From the NCBI RefSeq assembly GCF_000374025.1, contig NZ_KB893173.1, positions 186,001 to 250,000 on the forward strand: a DNA stretch of 64,000 nt, written 5' to 3'. The notes under the pieces were generated by a model. That model saw nothing but the letters and a program-made list of their open reading frames with translations, made no database searches and was not told where the DNA came from. Positions 36,277 through 46,515 of the stretch are shown here, in pieces. The stretch comes from Spirosoma panaciterrae DSM 21099 (lineage in GTDB: Bacteria > Bacteroidota > Bacteroidia > Cytophagales > Spirosomataceae). Positions within the stretch are counted from its first letter, which is position 1; each line of letters opens with the position of its first letter. A program made the position numbers and the translations under genes.

Positions 36277-36331
36277 GGAGCGGAAACGGCTGATGCAGCA
36301 AGAAAAAATAGTCGTCAGCCATTCCCGCTCC
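36276..36331. repeat. Inverted repeat between converging genes (AGGAGCG class)
   Basis: AGGAGCGGAAACGGCTGA (36276-36293) pairs with 36314-36331 at 16 of 18 positions. Weaker complementarity extends outward into both coding ends. It shares the AGGAGCG unit with 20823-20911 and 26202-26303. Confidence 0.75.
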
Positions 36332-36339
36332 TGATCCTC

Positions 36340-37314
36340 TTACTTACTCCGCTCAATTGTGTACTGCACCAATTGATGTAAGGATTTTCGATACACCGAA
36401 TCTGGGTATGCGTTCAACAGGTTTTGGGCCTCCGTGACATACTGATTCATAGCCTGGGTAGCATATTCGATACCGCCAGAATTTTTTACGAAGGCAATCA
36501 CTTCAGCTACTTTCTTCGGATTGTCGCTTTCATTTTTTATGATGTTGATGATCCGTCGTTTTTCCAAAAACTTAGCTTTGTTGAGTGCATAAATCAGGGG
36601 TAGGGTCATCTTTTTCTCCTTAATATCGATACCCAGCGGTTTACCTACTTCGGCGGTTCCGTAATCGAACAGATCATCTTTGATCTGGAAAGCAATGCCT
36701 ACTTTTTCCCCAAACACGCGTGCCTGCTCAACCGTTGCCGGATCAGATCCAGCGGAGCAGGCTCCTACTGCGCAACAGGCCGCAATTAACGAAGCCGTTT
36801 TCTGGCGGATAATCTCGTAATAAACATCTTCGGTAATATCCAGTCGACGCGCTTTTTCAATCTGAAGCAATTCTCCCTCACTAAGCTCCCGAACCGCCAT
36901 CGTGACTATGCGCAACAAGTCATGGTCATTATTATCAATGGCCAGAAAAAGCCCTCGAGTCAGTAAATAATCGCCCACTAAAACGGCTACCTTATTCTTC
37001 CAGAGCGCATTGATTGAGAAAAACCCACGTCGATAGTTCGATTCATCGACCACATCATCGTGGACCAGTGATGCGGTATGGCACAATTCGATCAGTGACG
37101 CCCCCCGGTAGGTCGATTCGGTAATTTGGCCGCAAACACCTGCCATCAGAAATACGAACATCGGGCGTAGTTGTTTGCCCTTCCGTTTGACTATGTATTT
37201 CGTGATTTGATCGAGAAGCATCACATCGCTTTTCATTTGCTTCCTGAATTTCTGCTCGAACAATTCCATTTCGGCAGCAATCGGAGCTTGTATATCAGCG
37301 ACGGTAAGAGACAT
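36340..37314 (-). CDS. Polyprenyl diphosphate synthase
   Basis: All-trans isoprenyl chain elongase, probably making the menaquinone side chain (octaprenyl-like). KGKQLRPMF carries the conserved Lys and Arg. The first aspartate-rich motif reads LVHDDVVDES, the second DDLFD within AFQIKDDLFDYG. At 324 aa it has family length. Chain length cannot be read reliably; the residues upstream of the first motif are small, which favours a longer product. The neighbours are unrelated. Confidence 0.93.
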   Translation of the reverse strand: MSLTVADIQAPIAAEMELFEQKFRKQMKSDVMLLDQITKYIVKRKGKQLRPMFVFLMAGVCGQITESTYRGASLIELCHTASLVHDDVVDESNYRRGFFSINALWKNKVAVLVGDYLLTRGLFLAIDNNDHDLLRIVTMAVRELSEGELLQIEKARRLDITEDVYYEIIRQKTASLIAACCAVGACSAGSDPATVEQARVFGEKVGIAFQIKDDLFDYGTAEVGKPLGIDIKEKKMTLPLIYALNKAKFLEKRRIINIIKNESDNPKKVAEVIAFVKNSGGIEYATQAMNQYVTEAQNLLNAYPDSVYRKSLHQLVQYTIERSK

Positions 37315-37319
37315 ATTGG

Positions 37320-37432
37320 AGTCGATAGTTGACAGTCGATCGTCGTTAGTGCTTCGTCAACAGGGCGAAGTAGGCTTTTGTGCCTGTTTTCCTCCGCATT
37401 GACTCGCTACTCACAAGGGTCGGCTATCGACT
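37320..37432. repeat. Weak inverted repeat upstream of the prenyl synthase gene
   Basis: AGTCGATAGTTGAC (37320-37333) pairs with 37419-37432 at 12 of 14 positions. Repeated GTCGAT-like units occur in the left arm. It begins 5 nt upstream of the synthase start codon. Confidence 0.5.
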
Positions 37433-37586
37433 AAATTTCTGGCAATATTAGTAAGGAAAGCGCAGATGCCGAAAAGGCATTTTGAAAAACACGTCTATTC
37501 TCACAACTATCAATGCGGCAATTCGTTTTGATAATTATTTGAAAAGCGTCAACTTACCAGCGTCTAATTCCTGTCATTCCCCTTTC

Positions 37587-38573
37587 ATGATTGATAATCC
37601 TACCCCACCCGTTCCGAAAGCAGAAACGATTCTGCCAACCTCACAACCACCCATGCGTGCCCTTGTGCTGGGTGGAGGCTCTCTGAAAGGGGCCTTTCAG
37701 GTTGGTGCTGTCATGGCACTTTTTGAATCGGGCTTCGTTCCTGATCAACTCTATGGCATTTCGGTTGGCAGTCTAAATGCGACGTTTATGGCCAACGAAG
37801 CCGCCCGTCAGCACATTGAAAACGGGCATACGGACTGGGTAAAAGTAGGAAAAAACCTCATCGAATTCTGGATTCGCAACATTACCAAACCCGATGATGT
37901 TGCCGTTATTCGCTCGCGGTTTCGCATGGGTTATAACACCATCATGAGCCGTTTCGACGGTTTACTCGACAATTCACCGATCCAGAATTTAATCAGTAAG
38001 CATGTGGATATGGAGACGATTCGAAAAGGCCCCGTGAAGGTGAAAGTAGGAGCCGTCGATATTATCCAGGGTGATATGTATTATGCCGATGCCAGTGATC
38101 CACATTTTTTAGACTACGTATATGCCAGCAGTTCATTACCCTTTCTTATGCCAGCCGTTCAGATTGGTGGCGATCATCGACGGGCTTTTCTGGACGGTGG
38201 TTTACGCGAAGTAGCGCCTTTGCGAGTAGCTATTGAAGACGGGGCAACCGAGATTGCCTGCGTGGCCTGCCATGCCCGAAAAATCTATAATGAAAAATTC
38301 AACTACCGCAATCTGCTGAATCTGATGGATCGGGTAAAGGATATTACAGTCAATCAGTTGGTCAATAACGACATTGCCTGGGCCGAACGATTTGCAGAGC
38401 GCGAACGACTGCATGGACGAACGCTGAACCTAACGGTTATTCGCCCCACCGAACCGCTCTTTCTCAACCTGATGAAATTCACCTCCGAGGATATTAGTAA
38501 GATGATTATACAGGGCTATCAGGCTGGCGTTGAACTCCTGAAAAAAAGTCCGGCTGGTAAACCAGTACTGTAA
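37587..38573 (+). CDS. Patatin-like phospholipase
   Basis: Ser-Asp dyad lipid acyl hydrolase. The oxyanion motif is GGGSLKGAFQVG, the nucleophile elbow GISVGSLNA (GxSxG), and the catalytic Asp lies in FLDGGLRE (DGG). At 328 aa it is cytoplasmic by prediction, with no signal. A TTG at 37482 opens the frame 35 residues earlier, but the first ATG is at 37587 and the catalytic domain begins about 22 residues later, so I use it. The substrate is unknown; bacterial homologues are often phospholipase A-like. Confidence 0.88.
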   Translation: MIDNPTPPVPKAETILPTSQPPMRALVLGGGSLKGAFQVGAVMALFESGFVPDQLYGISVGSLNATFMANEAARQHIENGHTDWVKVGKNLIEFWIRNITKPDDVAVIRSRFRMGYNTIMSRFDGLLDNSPIQNLISKHVDMETIRKGPVKVKVGAVDIIQGDMYYADASDPHFLDYVYASSSLPFLMPAVQIGGDHRRAFLDGGLREVAPLRVAIEDGATEIACVACHARKIYNEKFNYRNLLNLMDRVKDITVNQLVNNDIAWAERFAERERLHGRTLNLTVIRPTEPLFLNLMKFTSEDISKMIIQGYQAGVELLKKSPAGKPVL

Positions 38574-38590
38574 GTCGTTGCCACTTCATT

Positions 38591-39850
38591 TTATCGAGAC
38601 CGATACGGCCCGTGAATGGCTTTTACCGTATACGTTTCGCTTCGATCCTCCAGAACCAGTACATGATAGGTTTTGCCTCCTTTTTCAACTCGAATAACTA
38701 TGTGTCCTGATTCGCTTTTCAGGCGGGGCAACAAGTCTGCTATATCAGTTTTGGCTTCAGGAAGCAGGTGGGTGGCAAATAGATCCCGTTCGTCTTTGTA
38801 ATACTGGTCTGAAAAAAGTCGTTCGAGAACATCACGACCTGGGTGCGAAGCAGCCCAGGCAGGAAGAATGAGTACCCTTGGTCGTAAACTGGTCAGCAGA
38901 GATCCATTTTGCGAATCGGGATATCCATGATGATCGACCAGTTGTACATCGACCGGCCCTGCTACCTGAGCAACAGGCGTTTCGACATCATGCCAGGGAG
39001 GAGCCCCAAACTGAAGTACACCCTGTAAATCGGCCCCTGCAAAGTAATCAAATGCACCGTATCGAATCTGGAACGCAATACTGCACATATTTTCGTTCGG
39101 ATACTCGGCTGGTTTCAATAAACTCAAATCTGGGAATAACCGTTTGGTACGGAGCCCTTCACCTGTCCATAATTCGCCATTAACCATCATATTTCGCACC
39201 ACAAACGGATATTTCTGACGTAGTGAGGGCGATTTCACCGAAACGATCTGATCGGCCCTACCGGCCTGAAATCGCTCTACAGCCAATCCTTTCTTCGTCT
39301 GCTGCCACGTTAAAAATCGACGATAGTTCACGACCATTGAATCGGCATCCATTGGACGTGGATACGAATAATCAGGCCAGCCCCGATCCAGCATTTTCCG
39401 AATAGGAATAAAATCAGCTACCTCCGTAATACCCGCCAATGTATATCCGCCTTTCGATCGTTTGGCAACATTGAGGGGTGTCCCCATATGGTCGTCGTGA
39501 AAATGCGTGACAATCGCATAATCGATAACCGGGACTTGCTGAAATCGCAACACGTTTCGAACATACCGGGCAATCCATTCTCCTGCCTGCCGTTCATTGT
39601 TTGGCCAGGTTGGTATATTACGGGGTTTATTTGTCCGCCAGTCCATCGAATTGATGGCACCAGCGTCGATCAGCAGTGTAGTGCCCTCCGGAAAAACGAC
39701 GAAAGTTGCATTCCCTTGCCCGGTATTGATCTGGTGAATATCGAGCTGCCCCTCCTGCCAGACCGGAAGCGGTTCACCTACCCGTTGCGCCCATACCCAG
39801 CCCGGTAAAATAACCAGAAGCACATTGATTAACCGATGAATCACAAACAT
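38591..39850 (-). CDS. Secreted metallo-beta-lactamase-fold hydrolase (ComEC-C-terminal-like)
   Basis: The frame opens at 39916, but that would overlap the glycerophosphodiesterase gene. The ATG at 39850 gives a signal peptide (INVLLVILPGWVWAQ). The product (419 aa) has the MBL zinc motif HFHDDHMG (HxHxDH-like), a preceding DAGA, QIRYGAFDYFAGADLQ and VDHHGYPDS, the pattern seen in ComEC-type hydrolase domains that cut nucleic acids or phosphodiesters. There is no ComEC membrane channel here, so a DNA-uptake role is not implied. It lies 13 nt downstream of the glycerophosphodiesterase gene on the same strand, so the two probably form an operon. Confidence 0.82.
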   Translation of the reverse strand: MFVIHRLINVLLVILPGWVWAQRVGEPLPVWQEGQLDIHQINTGQGNATFVVFPEGTTLLIDAGAINSMDWRTNKPRNIPTWPNNERQAGEWIARYVRNVLRFQQVPVIDYAIVTHFHDDHMGTPLNVAKRSKGGYTLAGITEVADFIPIRKMLDRGWPDYSYPRPMDADSMVVNYRRFLTWQQTKKGLAVERFQAGRADQIVSVKSPSLRQKYPFVVRNMMVNGELWTGEGLRTKRLFPDLSLLKPAEYPNENMCSIAFQIRYGAFDYFAGADLQGVLQFGAPPWHDVETPVAQVAGPVDVQLVDHHGYPDSQNGSLLTSLRPRVLILPAWAASHPGRDVLERLFSDQYYKDERDLFATHLLPEAKTDIADLLPRLKSESGHIVIRVEKGGKTYHVLVLEDRSETYTVKAIHGPYRSR

Positions 39851-39863
39851 GGTAGACAGGTAG

Positions 39864-40733
39864 TTAAAATAAGGCAGCCACAGCCAATGGCCGATCGGTT
39901 GTAATAATATCTCCACCCCGATCCACTAACTCCCGATAGCCCGGTGCCGCTTCAGACATGGTTTTTTCGTCCAGTTGTCCAGTACCATAGGTTCCGACAG
40001 AACATGGGATGTTGAGCCTGTGTAATCGTTCGTAAAAGGAAGCAGGTTGTAGTTTCTGTGGCGTCAAGGCAATCAAACGACCGAATTTGGCCAAAGGCAT
40101 ACTCTCAAATCGGTCCAGATCGTCCATACTGTTTACGCCAACGGCCAGCCAGAGGGTTGGGTATCGTTCCCGTACCCGCTGCGCTTCAGTTACTGAATAA
40201 CAAATCACAAAAACGGAATGCAGTGCCTTGTGCTTTTCCACTTCCTTCATCACCCGAAGTGGATCAGTGCCTGGTTTTACGTCGAGGGCCAACATGTATC
40301 GATTCTTATTCCAGTTCAGTATTTCAGTAAATGTGGGTATAGACTGGGTTGTAAGCGCGCCAGACAGTGTCTTCAGGCTGACTTTTTTCAAATCTCCCAG
40401 CGTCCACTCGGCTACTGGTCCTTTGGCATCCGACTCTCGATCCAGGGTAGAATCATGCAAGAGCACGTAACCGCTATCGCGGGTCATACGAACGTCCATC
40501 TCGATAATCGCATCTGGAAGTGCATTGGCCGTCTTATCAAATGTAGGAATCGAATTTTCGGTATCAGTCGGGCCTGGCCCTCCTCGATGCGCTAAAATGA
40601 GCGGATGGTTATGATCAGGTTTTAGCCGAAAATAAGCATCAATCGTTTGACTGTCTTTGAAGCGGTTAACACGCTGTGCTACAGCCTGAATAGCCACCAA
40701 ACTGATTAGAAAGAATAAAAAGGAAGTTTTCAT
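39864..40733 (-). CDS. Glycerophosphodiester phosphodiesterase
   Basis: Hydrolyses glycerophosphodiesters to glycerol-3-phosphate and an alcohol. A Sec signal (MKTSFLFFLISLVAIQAVAQ) indicates export. The GDPD motifs are clear: LILAHRGG with the catalytic His, ENSIPTFDK with the metal Glu, EMDVRMTRDSGYVLLHDSTLDR with the second His. At 289 aa it is complete. The frame reads TPQKLQPASF and TTDRPLAV at the end. With the PafA-like phosphatase nearby it could form part of phosphate salvage, though they are not in one operon. Confidence 0.93.
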   Translation of the reverse strand: MKTSFLFFLISLVAIQAVAQRVNRFKDSQTIDAYFRLKPDHNHPLILAHRGGPGPTDTENSIPTFDKTANALPDAIIEMDVRMTRDSGYVLLHDSTLDRESDAKGPVAEWTLGDLKKVSLKTLSGALTTQSIPTFTEILNWNKNRYMLALDVKPGTDPLRVMKEVEKHKALHSVFVICYSVTEAQRVRERYPTLWLAVGVNSMDDLDRFESMPLAKFGRLIALTPQKLQPASFYERLHRLNIPCSVGTYGTGQLDEKTMSEAAPGYRELVDRGGDIITTDRPLAVAALF

Positions 40734-40755
40734 GGGCTAAATCTACAGCAACAAA

Positions 40756-40786
40756 AAATCCCCCGCCAAAGCTGTGCGGGGGATTT
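40756..40786 (-). terminator. Intrinsic terminator of the Oar-like receptor gene
   Basis: AAATCCCCCGC (40756-40766) pairs perfectly with 40776-40786. On the minus strand it ends in a T-run. It separates the receptor gene from the glycerophosphodiesterase gene downstream. Confidence 0.9.
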
Positions 40787-40806
40787 TATACAGAAATCGT
40801 ATCGAA

Positions 40807-43800
40807 TTAGAACGAATAACGAACGCCAAGCTGAGCCTGCCATACGTTATCGACCGTGATGCTCTTGGTAAATACATCCTGCAACAGAACCGTCTGACCG
40901 TTTACGGACTGTGTACCTAACCGATAGGTTGGAACACCAGCCGCACTAACGCTTGCCAGCGACAGAGGCTGAGTAGATGTGGTCGTCCAGCCTACACCCC
41001 ATTTATTATTCAGGAGGTTACCTACGTTCAGGATATCAGCCCGGAATTGCAGCGTATGCTTGGTACCTTTAGCGCCTACAGCCACATAGAATTCCTGCAT
41101 TACGGTGAAGTCGAAACGAAGCAGGTCTGGCGAGAACACACCATTCCGTTCGATATACTGACCGCGACGGCTCTTCAAATACTCGTTGTTATCGATATAC
41201 TTGTCGAAGGCCGCCTGTTGCTGTTCTGGCGAATAGACAACCGCTGATGCACCCGAACCGACAGTAAGAGCCGAGAATGTCAGCTCAGAAGCACTCTTAG
41301 GAATATAAAGCAGGTCATTAGCGGTTTGGCCATCCCCGTTAAGGTCACCACCTACTAGCAGATTGGTTTTATACCCAGTGGTATATTGACCACCCAGCGT
41401 GAAGGTTGTAGCGCCACCAAATTTGCCGCCATAATTCAGACGATAGTTCAGGTAACCAATGACACGGTGACGCAGGTCGTTATCACCAAACGAAAGACCC
41501 AGATAGTTCTGACCTTGTACAGTTGGTACGTTGGCGACTACTGTACTACCCACTGATTGAATATCGCGTGCCAATCCATAGGTCCACGCCAGCATTCCAC
41601 CAAAACCACGTGTAGTTGGTTTCTCCAGCTTAGCCGTGAACGTGTATGCTTCACCCTGAGTCGAGTTTTTCAGAATAAACGCGTTCGTTATAGCCGTATT
41701 ATAGAAACGAGCCTGGTTAACTGGGCTGGTAGCAGGACCTTGCGAACCCGACACACCCGATGCTGGGAAGCGGTTCCGGGTATCAGAGCCACTCAATACA
41801 CGATCGGGAGCTTTCAGGTTAGCATCGATATACCGCAGACCATATAGTGTCTTGTTGTAAATGAACTCGAGAGTACCGATCAAGCCCCCGGGTAGCCGCT
41901 GGTCAACAGCAATGTTCGTTTTCCAGACAAGTGGGTATTTCAGGTTCTGATCCGTAGCGTTGATAACGTATGGGGTCAGCTTGGTAATATCGGTTTGCGT
42001 TGGATCAGGCCGTACAGCAGCAGGCAATTTGCTTGGATCGGTTACAAACGGATAAGCGGTACTGTTAGTGGCCGTAATCAAAGCAGTGTTCACCCCATTG
42101 TTACCCAACTGGTTCGAAACCAACACCTCAGGAATGCGCGATACGAAGAAACCGCTACCACCACGGATCTGCGTCATCTTGTCGCCTTTCACATCCCAGT
42201 TGAAACCAATACGTGGCGAAATGAGCAGACGTGCTTTGGGGAAAGAACCAGTCGTGACCTTATAGTCAGCATTGTTTTCATCTTTAAATGTCAATGCCGC
42301 TACAACTGGGTTATTGAAGTCTTTTGCTGTCGAATTGTCGTAAGCAAAAATATCAGCACGAACACCCGCAGTCAGTTTGAAATTCGGATTAACCTGGAAC
42401 TCATCCTGTATGTAAGCACTGTAGGTGCTTCTGTGCAACGTCTGTAAAGGTTCAGCACCACCTGGCAGCAACGAGTAACGCAGGTTATAACGAGCAACTG
42501 CAACAGGCGATGTTGTGCTGTTTGGGTTACTGATCGAGGCAAGGGCTGCCGTTTTAAAATCAGCAATCGAGTTGTAAACATATACTCCGTTCGAAGCTGG
42601 GAAGAAGACGTTGTTAGACGTATACTTCTCATACGACAGACCCAGCGTCAGTGTATGCTTACCGGCAAAATAGCTGAAGTTATCCGTGATATTCAGCGTC
42701 GAGTAGTTCAGCTTGTTGTTTGGAGTAAACGGATCGAAGCCAACCGTTGTATAGGTCGTACCATCTTTCAGAATGTCGACCGTTGGGAAAATACCCGTTT
42801 TGTAGGTACGGTCTTCGTTTTGGTAGTTGTAGGTTGCCACCAGTTTGTTCGCGAATTTACCGCTGAAAGTCGAGTTCAGTTCAGCCGCAATCGAACGGGT
42901 GTTATCCGCAATGATGTAGCCCGTGTTCTCTGGCGAAACGGCCAGTGACGAGTTTGTCCGGTTACCGTTACCAGCCGTGTTGCTACTGTTACTGTTGCTG
43001 ATGATCTGGCCCGATTGCGAATCGTGGTGCGAGTAACGTAACGAAAGCTTGTGGTTGTCGTTGATGTTATAATCCAGGCGAATCAACCCTTTCGTACTTT
43101 TCACATCGTTGTTGAAGTTATCATAAGCTCCCAGATCGAAGTTGAAGTTGGTCTTCATGAAGCTACTCAGGTCATCCATGTCGGCTTGGGTTACGCGTGA
43201 TACGTTCCCCGTAGTACCTGTTCCCCGGTTGATAACCCAATCCAGAGCAGGCTGGCTGCTCTTATACTGCTCCAGGTTTATAAAGAAGAACAGTTTGTTT
43301 TTGATGATCGGCCCACCCAATCGCAAGCCAAGTGTATTTTGGTTGATATTAACGGGAGGCAGATCACGGCCATCGGCTTTCTTACCAACCAGGCCATTGT
43401 TCCGCCACAGGTAGTAAGCAGACCCCGAAAAATCATTGGTACCGGAGCGCGTTACAGCGTTGATACTAGCCCCGGCAAAGCCCGTCTGACGAACGTCAAA
43501 CGGAGCAACGTTCAACTGAATTTCATCCAGAGCGTCCAGAGAAACGGCTGTTGTACCTGTACGACCACCTGCAATAGCTGAGCTACCCAGTCCGAAACCG
43601 TTGTTGAACACAGCTCCGTCGATGGTGATGTTGTTAAAGCGAGCATCCTGACCACCGAACGATTGACCATTCCCATACGCATTGTATTTCGTAATATCGT
43701 TGATCGTACGGCCTAGGGTTGGGGTTGTGTTGATCATAGCCCGCCCGTAGGAAGCAGCCGCTCCGGTTCGGTTCGAACTGATGATATCGTTCCGGTTTCC

Positions 43801-44190
43801 GGTTACAACTACTTCCGACAGGGCGGTGCTGTTGTCAACCATCTTGAAGTTTACGTCTGCGGCAGTACCGAGGTTCGTAAAAACACCTTCAACGATCTGA
43901 TCTTTAAACCCAACATACGTAGCGGTAATTTTGAAAGGGCCACCCACCCGAACACCGGGGAGTGTATACCGACCCGATGCGTTCGTGGTGGTACCGTATC
44001 GGCTACCCGATGGCTCGTGAATGGCAACGACAGTGGCTCCGGGCAAGAGGCCGCCTTTATCGTCGGTAACCTGTCCGCTAATCACGGAGGTCGTTACCTG
44101 CGCCTTGGCTATGCTTCCGCCGAGCACAGCCAGTAGAATACTGCCGATTAGCATGAAAGCCGCTCGAAATTGCAGTAGTTTTTTAGACAT
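40807..44190 (-). CDS. Oar-like TonB-dependent outer-membrane protein
   Basis: Large outer-membrane barrel protein (1127 aa). A signal peptide ends at about residue 31 (GSIAKAQ). The carboxypeptidase-regulatory domain follows ([19 protein letters not shown]... [12 protein letters not shown]), then [12 protein letters not shown] and a plug with [34 protein letters not shown] and [16 protein letters not shown], a combination seen in Oar proteins. The barrel ends QLGVRYSF. Oar-type proteins in related bacteria are linked to development or protein export, but the role varies. No SusD or DUF4249 partner is adjacent. A possible promoter is noted upstream. Confidence 0.9.
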   Translation of the reverse strand: MSKKLLQFRAAFMLIGSILLAVLGGSIAKAQVTTSVISGQVTDDKGGLLPGATVVAIHEPSGSRYGTTTNASGRYTLPGVRVGGPFKITATYVGFKDQIVEGVFTNLGTAADVNFKMVDNSTALSEVVVTGNRNDIISSNRTGAAASYGRAMINTTPTLGRTINDITKYNAYGNGQSFGGQDARFNNITIDGAVFNNGFGLGSSAIAGGRTGTTAVSLDALDEIQLNVAPFDVRQTGFAGASINAVTRSGTNDFSGSAYYLWRNNGLVGKKADGRDLPPVNINQNTLGLRLGGPIIKNKLFFFINLEQYKSSQPALDWVINRGTGTTGNVSRVTQADMDDLSSFMKTNFNFDLGAYDNFNNDVKSTKGLIRLDYNINDNHKLSLRYSHHDSQSGQIISNSNSSNTAGNGNRTNSSLAVSPENTGYIIADNTRSIAAELNSTFSGKFANKLVATYNYQNEDRTYKTGIFPTVDILKDGTTYTTVGFDPFTPNNKLNYSTLNITDNFSYFAGKHTLTLGLSYEKYTSNNVFFPASNGVYVYNSIADFKTAALASISNPNSTTSPVAVARYNLRYSLLPGGAEPLQTLHRSTYSAYIQDEFQVNPNFKLTAGVRADIFAYDNSTAKDFNNPVVAALTFKDENNADYKVTTGSFPKARLLISPRIGFNWDVKGDKMTQIRGGSGFFVSRIPEVLVSNQLGNNGVNTALITATNSTAYPFVTDPSKLPAAVRPDPTQTDITKLTPYVINATDQNLKYPLVWKTNIAVDQRLPGGLIGTLEFIYNKTLYGLRYIDANLKAPDRVLSGSDTRNRFPASGVSGSQGPATSPVNQARFYNTAITNAFILKNSTQGEAYTFTAKLEKPTTRGFGGMLAWTYGLARDIQSVGSTVVANVPTVQGQNYLGLSFGDNDLRHRVIGYLNYRLNYGGKFGGATTFTLGGQYTTGYKTNLLVGGDLNGDGQTANDLLYIPKSASELTFSALTVGSGASAVVYSPEQQQAAFDKYIDNNEYLKSRRGQYIERNGVFSPDLLRFDFTVMQEFYVAVGAKGTKHTLQFRADILNVGNLLNNKWGVGWTTTSTQPLSLASVSAAGVPTYRLGTQSVNGQTVLLQDVFTKSITVDNVWQAQLGVRYSF

Positions 44191-44505
44191 AGAAGTGTTT
44201 GTTTGGTTAGCAGTGGTGAGTTTTCATCGTCTCGATGTCTTCTCAATTAAGAGACAAATATGCTAATTTTTTTAAGCTTCCAAAAGAGGGGCGTCTTAAA
44301 AAAGTACCACCATATGAATTTCTATTGACAAATTCCTACAAATAACACAATTTTTAAGTGTTTACGTTCTATTACTTTGTGTTACCATATTATTAAGTCA
44401 TTTTTTACACCTCGTCTTCATCGCCTGCCCAATCAATCGGCTTTGGTAAATAACTTAACCGACAGGTATCCGACTACCTGATTTCTGTCTTAGTTTTGTC
44501 TCATT
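44191..44505. other. Divergent intergenic region between the Oar-like gene and selD
   Basis: No gene seen. On the minus strand TTTG (44284-44281), an 18-nt spacer and CATATTTG (44262-44255, one mismatch to TAnnTTTG) could be the receptor promoter. On the plus strand TAGTTTTG (44491-44498) is an exact -7 box only 7 nt before the selD ATG, which would make a leaderless or nearly leaderless mRNA. The middle is AT-rich. Confidence 0.4.
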
Positions 44506-45591
44506 ATGACATCATCGGAAACACAAGCTATAAAACTTACCCAATACAGTCATGGCGCTGGTTGCGGCTGTAAGATATCGCCTAAAATCCTGGACAAGAT
44601 TCTGCATGGTCGTACCAGTAATGCGGACCTACCGGCGCAGGTAAATCAATCTTCCGATCTCTTGACCCATCATTCACTCATTGTTGGAAACGACTCGCGC
44701 GACGATGCCGCCGTGATGGATATCGGCAATGGGGAGGCCATTATCAGCACAACCGACTTTTTCATGCCCATTGTGGATGATGCCTATGATTTCGGCCGGA
44801 TTGCGTCGGCAAATGCCATTAGTGATGTGTATGCCATGGGTGGCGAACCTATGATGGCGATTGCTATTCTTGGGTGGCCCCTAGACAAATTACCGCCCGA
44901 AGTAGCGGGACAGGTGCTGGAAGGGTCTCGGGCAATTTGTCGGGAAGCAGGTATTCCACTGGCTGGCGGACATAGCATTGATTCTCCCGAGCCTATTTTT
45001 GGCCTGGCAGTGACTGGCCGGGTGCGGCTCGACCACCTCAAACAGAACAATACGGCCACCCAGGGCTGTCGGCTTTACCTCACTAAACCACTGGGCGTGG
45101 GCATATTGACCACAGCCCAAAAAAAGGGGCTGCTTAAGCCCGAACATACCGATATAGCGCCCCGCCAGATGGCCCAGCTTAACAGCTTTGGGGCTTTACT
45201 GGGCAAATTGCCTTATGTTAAGGCCTTAACCGATGTAACTGGCTTTGGGCTGCTTGGGCATCTCATCGAAATGGCCGAAGGGTCAAATCTTAGCGCTATT
45301 GTCGAGTTCGAAACGGTTCCGAAATTGCCTATGCTCGACGAGTATCTGGCGCAAAAAAGCTTTCCGGGCGGTACTATGCGAAATCTGGATAGTTACGGAC
45401 ATAAAGTAGCCGAACTGACGGATGTACAACGGTACGTTCTGGCCGATCCGCAAACGTCTGGCGGTTTACTCATCGCTGTAACCCCCGACAGTACGGAGGA
45501 ATTCGAACGGGTAGCGACGGAGAGCGGTTTCCATTTGAAATCGTTTGGAGAACTGGTCCCCCGACGGGAAAAAGTAGTGTATGTCAATTAA
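44506..45591 (+). CDS. selD: Selenide, water dikinase (selenophosphate synthetase)
   Basis: Makes selenophosphate, the selenium donor, from selenide and ATP. The N-terminus reads [15 protein letters not shown], with Cys20 and Lys23 matching the catalytic Cys17 and Lys20 of E. coli SelD. It is therefore a cysteine and not a selenocysteine form. Further motifs: [37 protein letters not shown] and DPQTSGGLL. At 361 aa it is complete. selA, selB, a SECIS element and mnmH (selU) are not in this window, so whether selenium is used for selenocysteine, selenouridine or a cofactor is open. Confidence 0.95.
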   Translation: MTSSETQAIKLTQYSHGAGCGCKISPKILDKILHGRTSNADLPAQVNQSSDLLTHHSLIVGNDSRDDAAVMDIGNGEAIISTTDFFMPIVDDAYDFGRIASANAISDVYAMGGEPMMAIAILGWPLDKLPPEVAGQVLEGSRAICREAGIPLAGGHSIDSPEPIFGLAVTGRVRLDHLKQNNTATQGCRLYLTKPLGVGILTTAQKKGLLKPEHTDIAPRQMAQLNSFGALLGKLPYVKALTDVTGFGLLGHLIEMAEGSNLSAIVEFETVPKLPMLDEYLAQKSFPGGTMRNLDSYGHKVAELTDVQRYVLADPQTSGGLLIAVTPDSTEEFERVATESGFHLKSFGELVPRREKVVYVN

Positions 45592-45678
45592 ATAAGGAGG
45601 AATCGAGCGGGGGGAATGGATACGTAATTGTTATTTTTTCGTTCTTACTTGATCTTCTTCTTCCCTCCTCCCCCATTT

Positions 45679-46455
45679 ATGAAATTATTTTACCGCCAAA
45701 CTGGCGAATCGGGTCCGGCCATTGTTATTCTGCACGGCGTATTTGGTTCGTCAGATAACTGGCTTACAACAAGTAAAGCCATTGCCTCACGAGGTTACCG
45801 CGTTTTTGCGGTCGATCAACGGAATCATGGACAGTCGCCAAGAGGGCATGAACATGATTATCAGAGCATGGCTTCCGATTTGCACGAGTTTCTTACCGAA
45901 CACCAGCTTACGGATCCTATCCTGGTGGGGCATTCGATGGGCGGCAAAGCCGTCATGCAGTACGCCATGCTTTATCCTGGCACCTATCAGAAACTTGTTG
46001 TAGTCGATATTGCCCCCAAGTTTTATCCCGTTCATCATGCTGAACTCATTCGGGGTCTGAAAGCCATTAATCTAACGTCCATCAAAGGGCGTACAGAAGC
46101 CGATGCCGTTCTACAAGCCTATGAACCGTCGCTGACTGTACGGCAATTTCTGCTAAAAAACTTATACCGAAATGAGCAGGGAGGGTTTGACTGGCGCATA
46201 AATATCCCTGTTATTGAGCGCGAACTACATGGAATTGGCGAAGAGCTAACCAATCCCCGCATTATTACCGAGCCAACTCTATTTATTCGGGGTAGCGAAT
46301 CCCCTTATATACTTGACGACGATATACCGACCATTAAACGAATTTTCCCCAATGCTCAAATTGAAACGATTCAGGGAACGGGTCATTGGGTGCAGGCCGA
46401 AAAGCCAGTTGAGTTTGTTGAGGTATTGTTGAACTTTATCGAACATAAATCCTGA
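45679..46455 (+). CDS. Alpha/beta-fold hydrolase (YbfF-like esterase)
   Basis: The frame opens at 45628, but its first residues are a Pro/Phe-rich run encoded by a pyrimidine tract. The ATG at 45679 begins the standard MKLFYRQTGESG fold. Motifs: LHGVFGSSDNW (oxyanion), VDQRNHGQSP, the nucleophile elbow GHSMGGKA, and a late GTGHWVQAEKP with the catalytic His. At 258 aa it fits YbfF-type acyl esterases, cytoplasmic, substrate unknown. The upstream gap (45592-45678) has a purine-rich and then a pyrimidine-rich half that may be a decayed inverted repeat. Confidence 0.88.
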   Translation: MKLFYRQTGESGPAIVILHGVFGSSDNWLTTSKAIASRGYRVFAVDQRNHGQSPRGHEHDYQSMASDLHEFLTEHQLTDPILVGHSMGGKAVMQYAMLYPGTYQKLVVVDIAPKFYPVHHAELIRGLKAINLTSIKGRTEADAVLQAYEPSLTVRQFLLKNLYRNEQGGFDWRINIPVIERELHGIGEELTNPRIITEPTLFIRGSESPYILDDDIPTIKRIFPNAQIETIQGTGHWVQAEKPVEFVEVLLNFIEHKS

Positions 46456-46515
46456 TTCAGGTTCGGCGTCTGGGCAAACTGACGCTTTTGTTTCGAAAAC
46501 GCCGATCAACAAAAA

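Noticed and set aside
38591..39850. ComEC DNA-uptake protein
   Set aside because: Only the hydrolase-like domain with a signal peptide is present; the membrane channel and OB-fold parts are absent.
45592..45678. Further inverted repeat between selD and the esterase gene
   Set aside because: There is a G-rich half and a C/T-rich half, but I could not align them as convincing arms.
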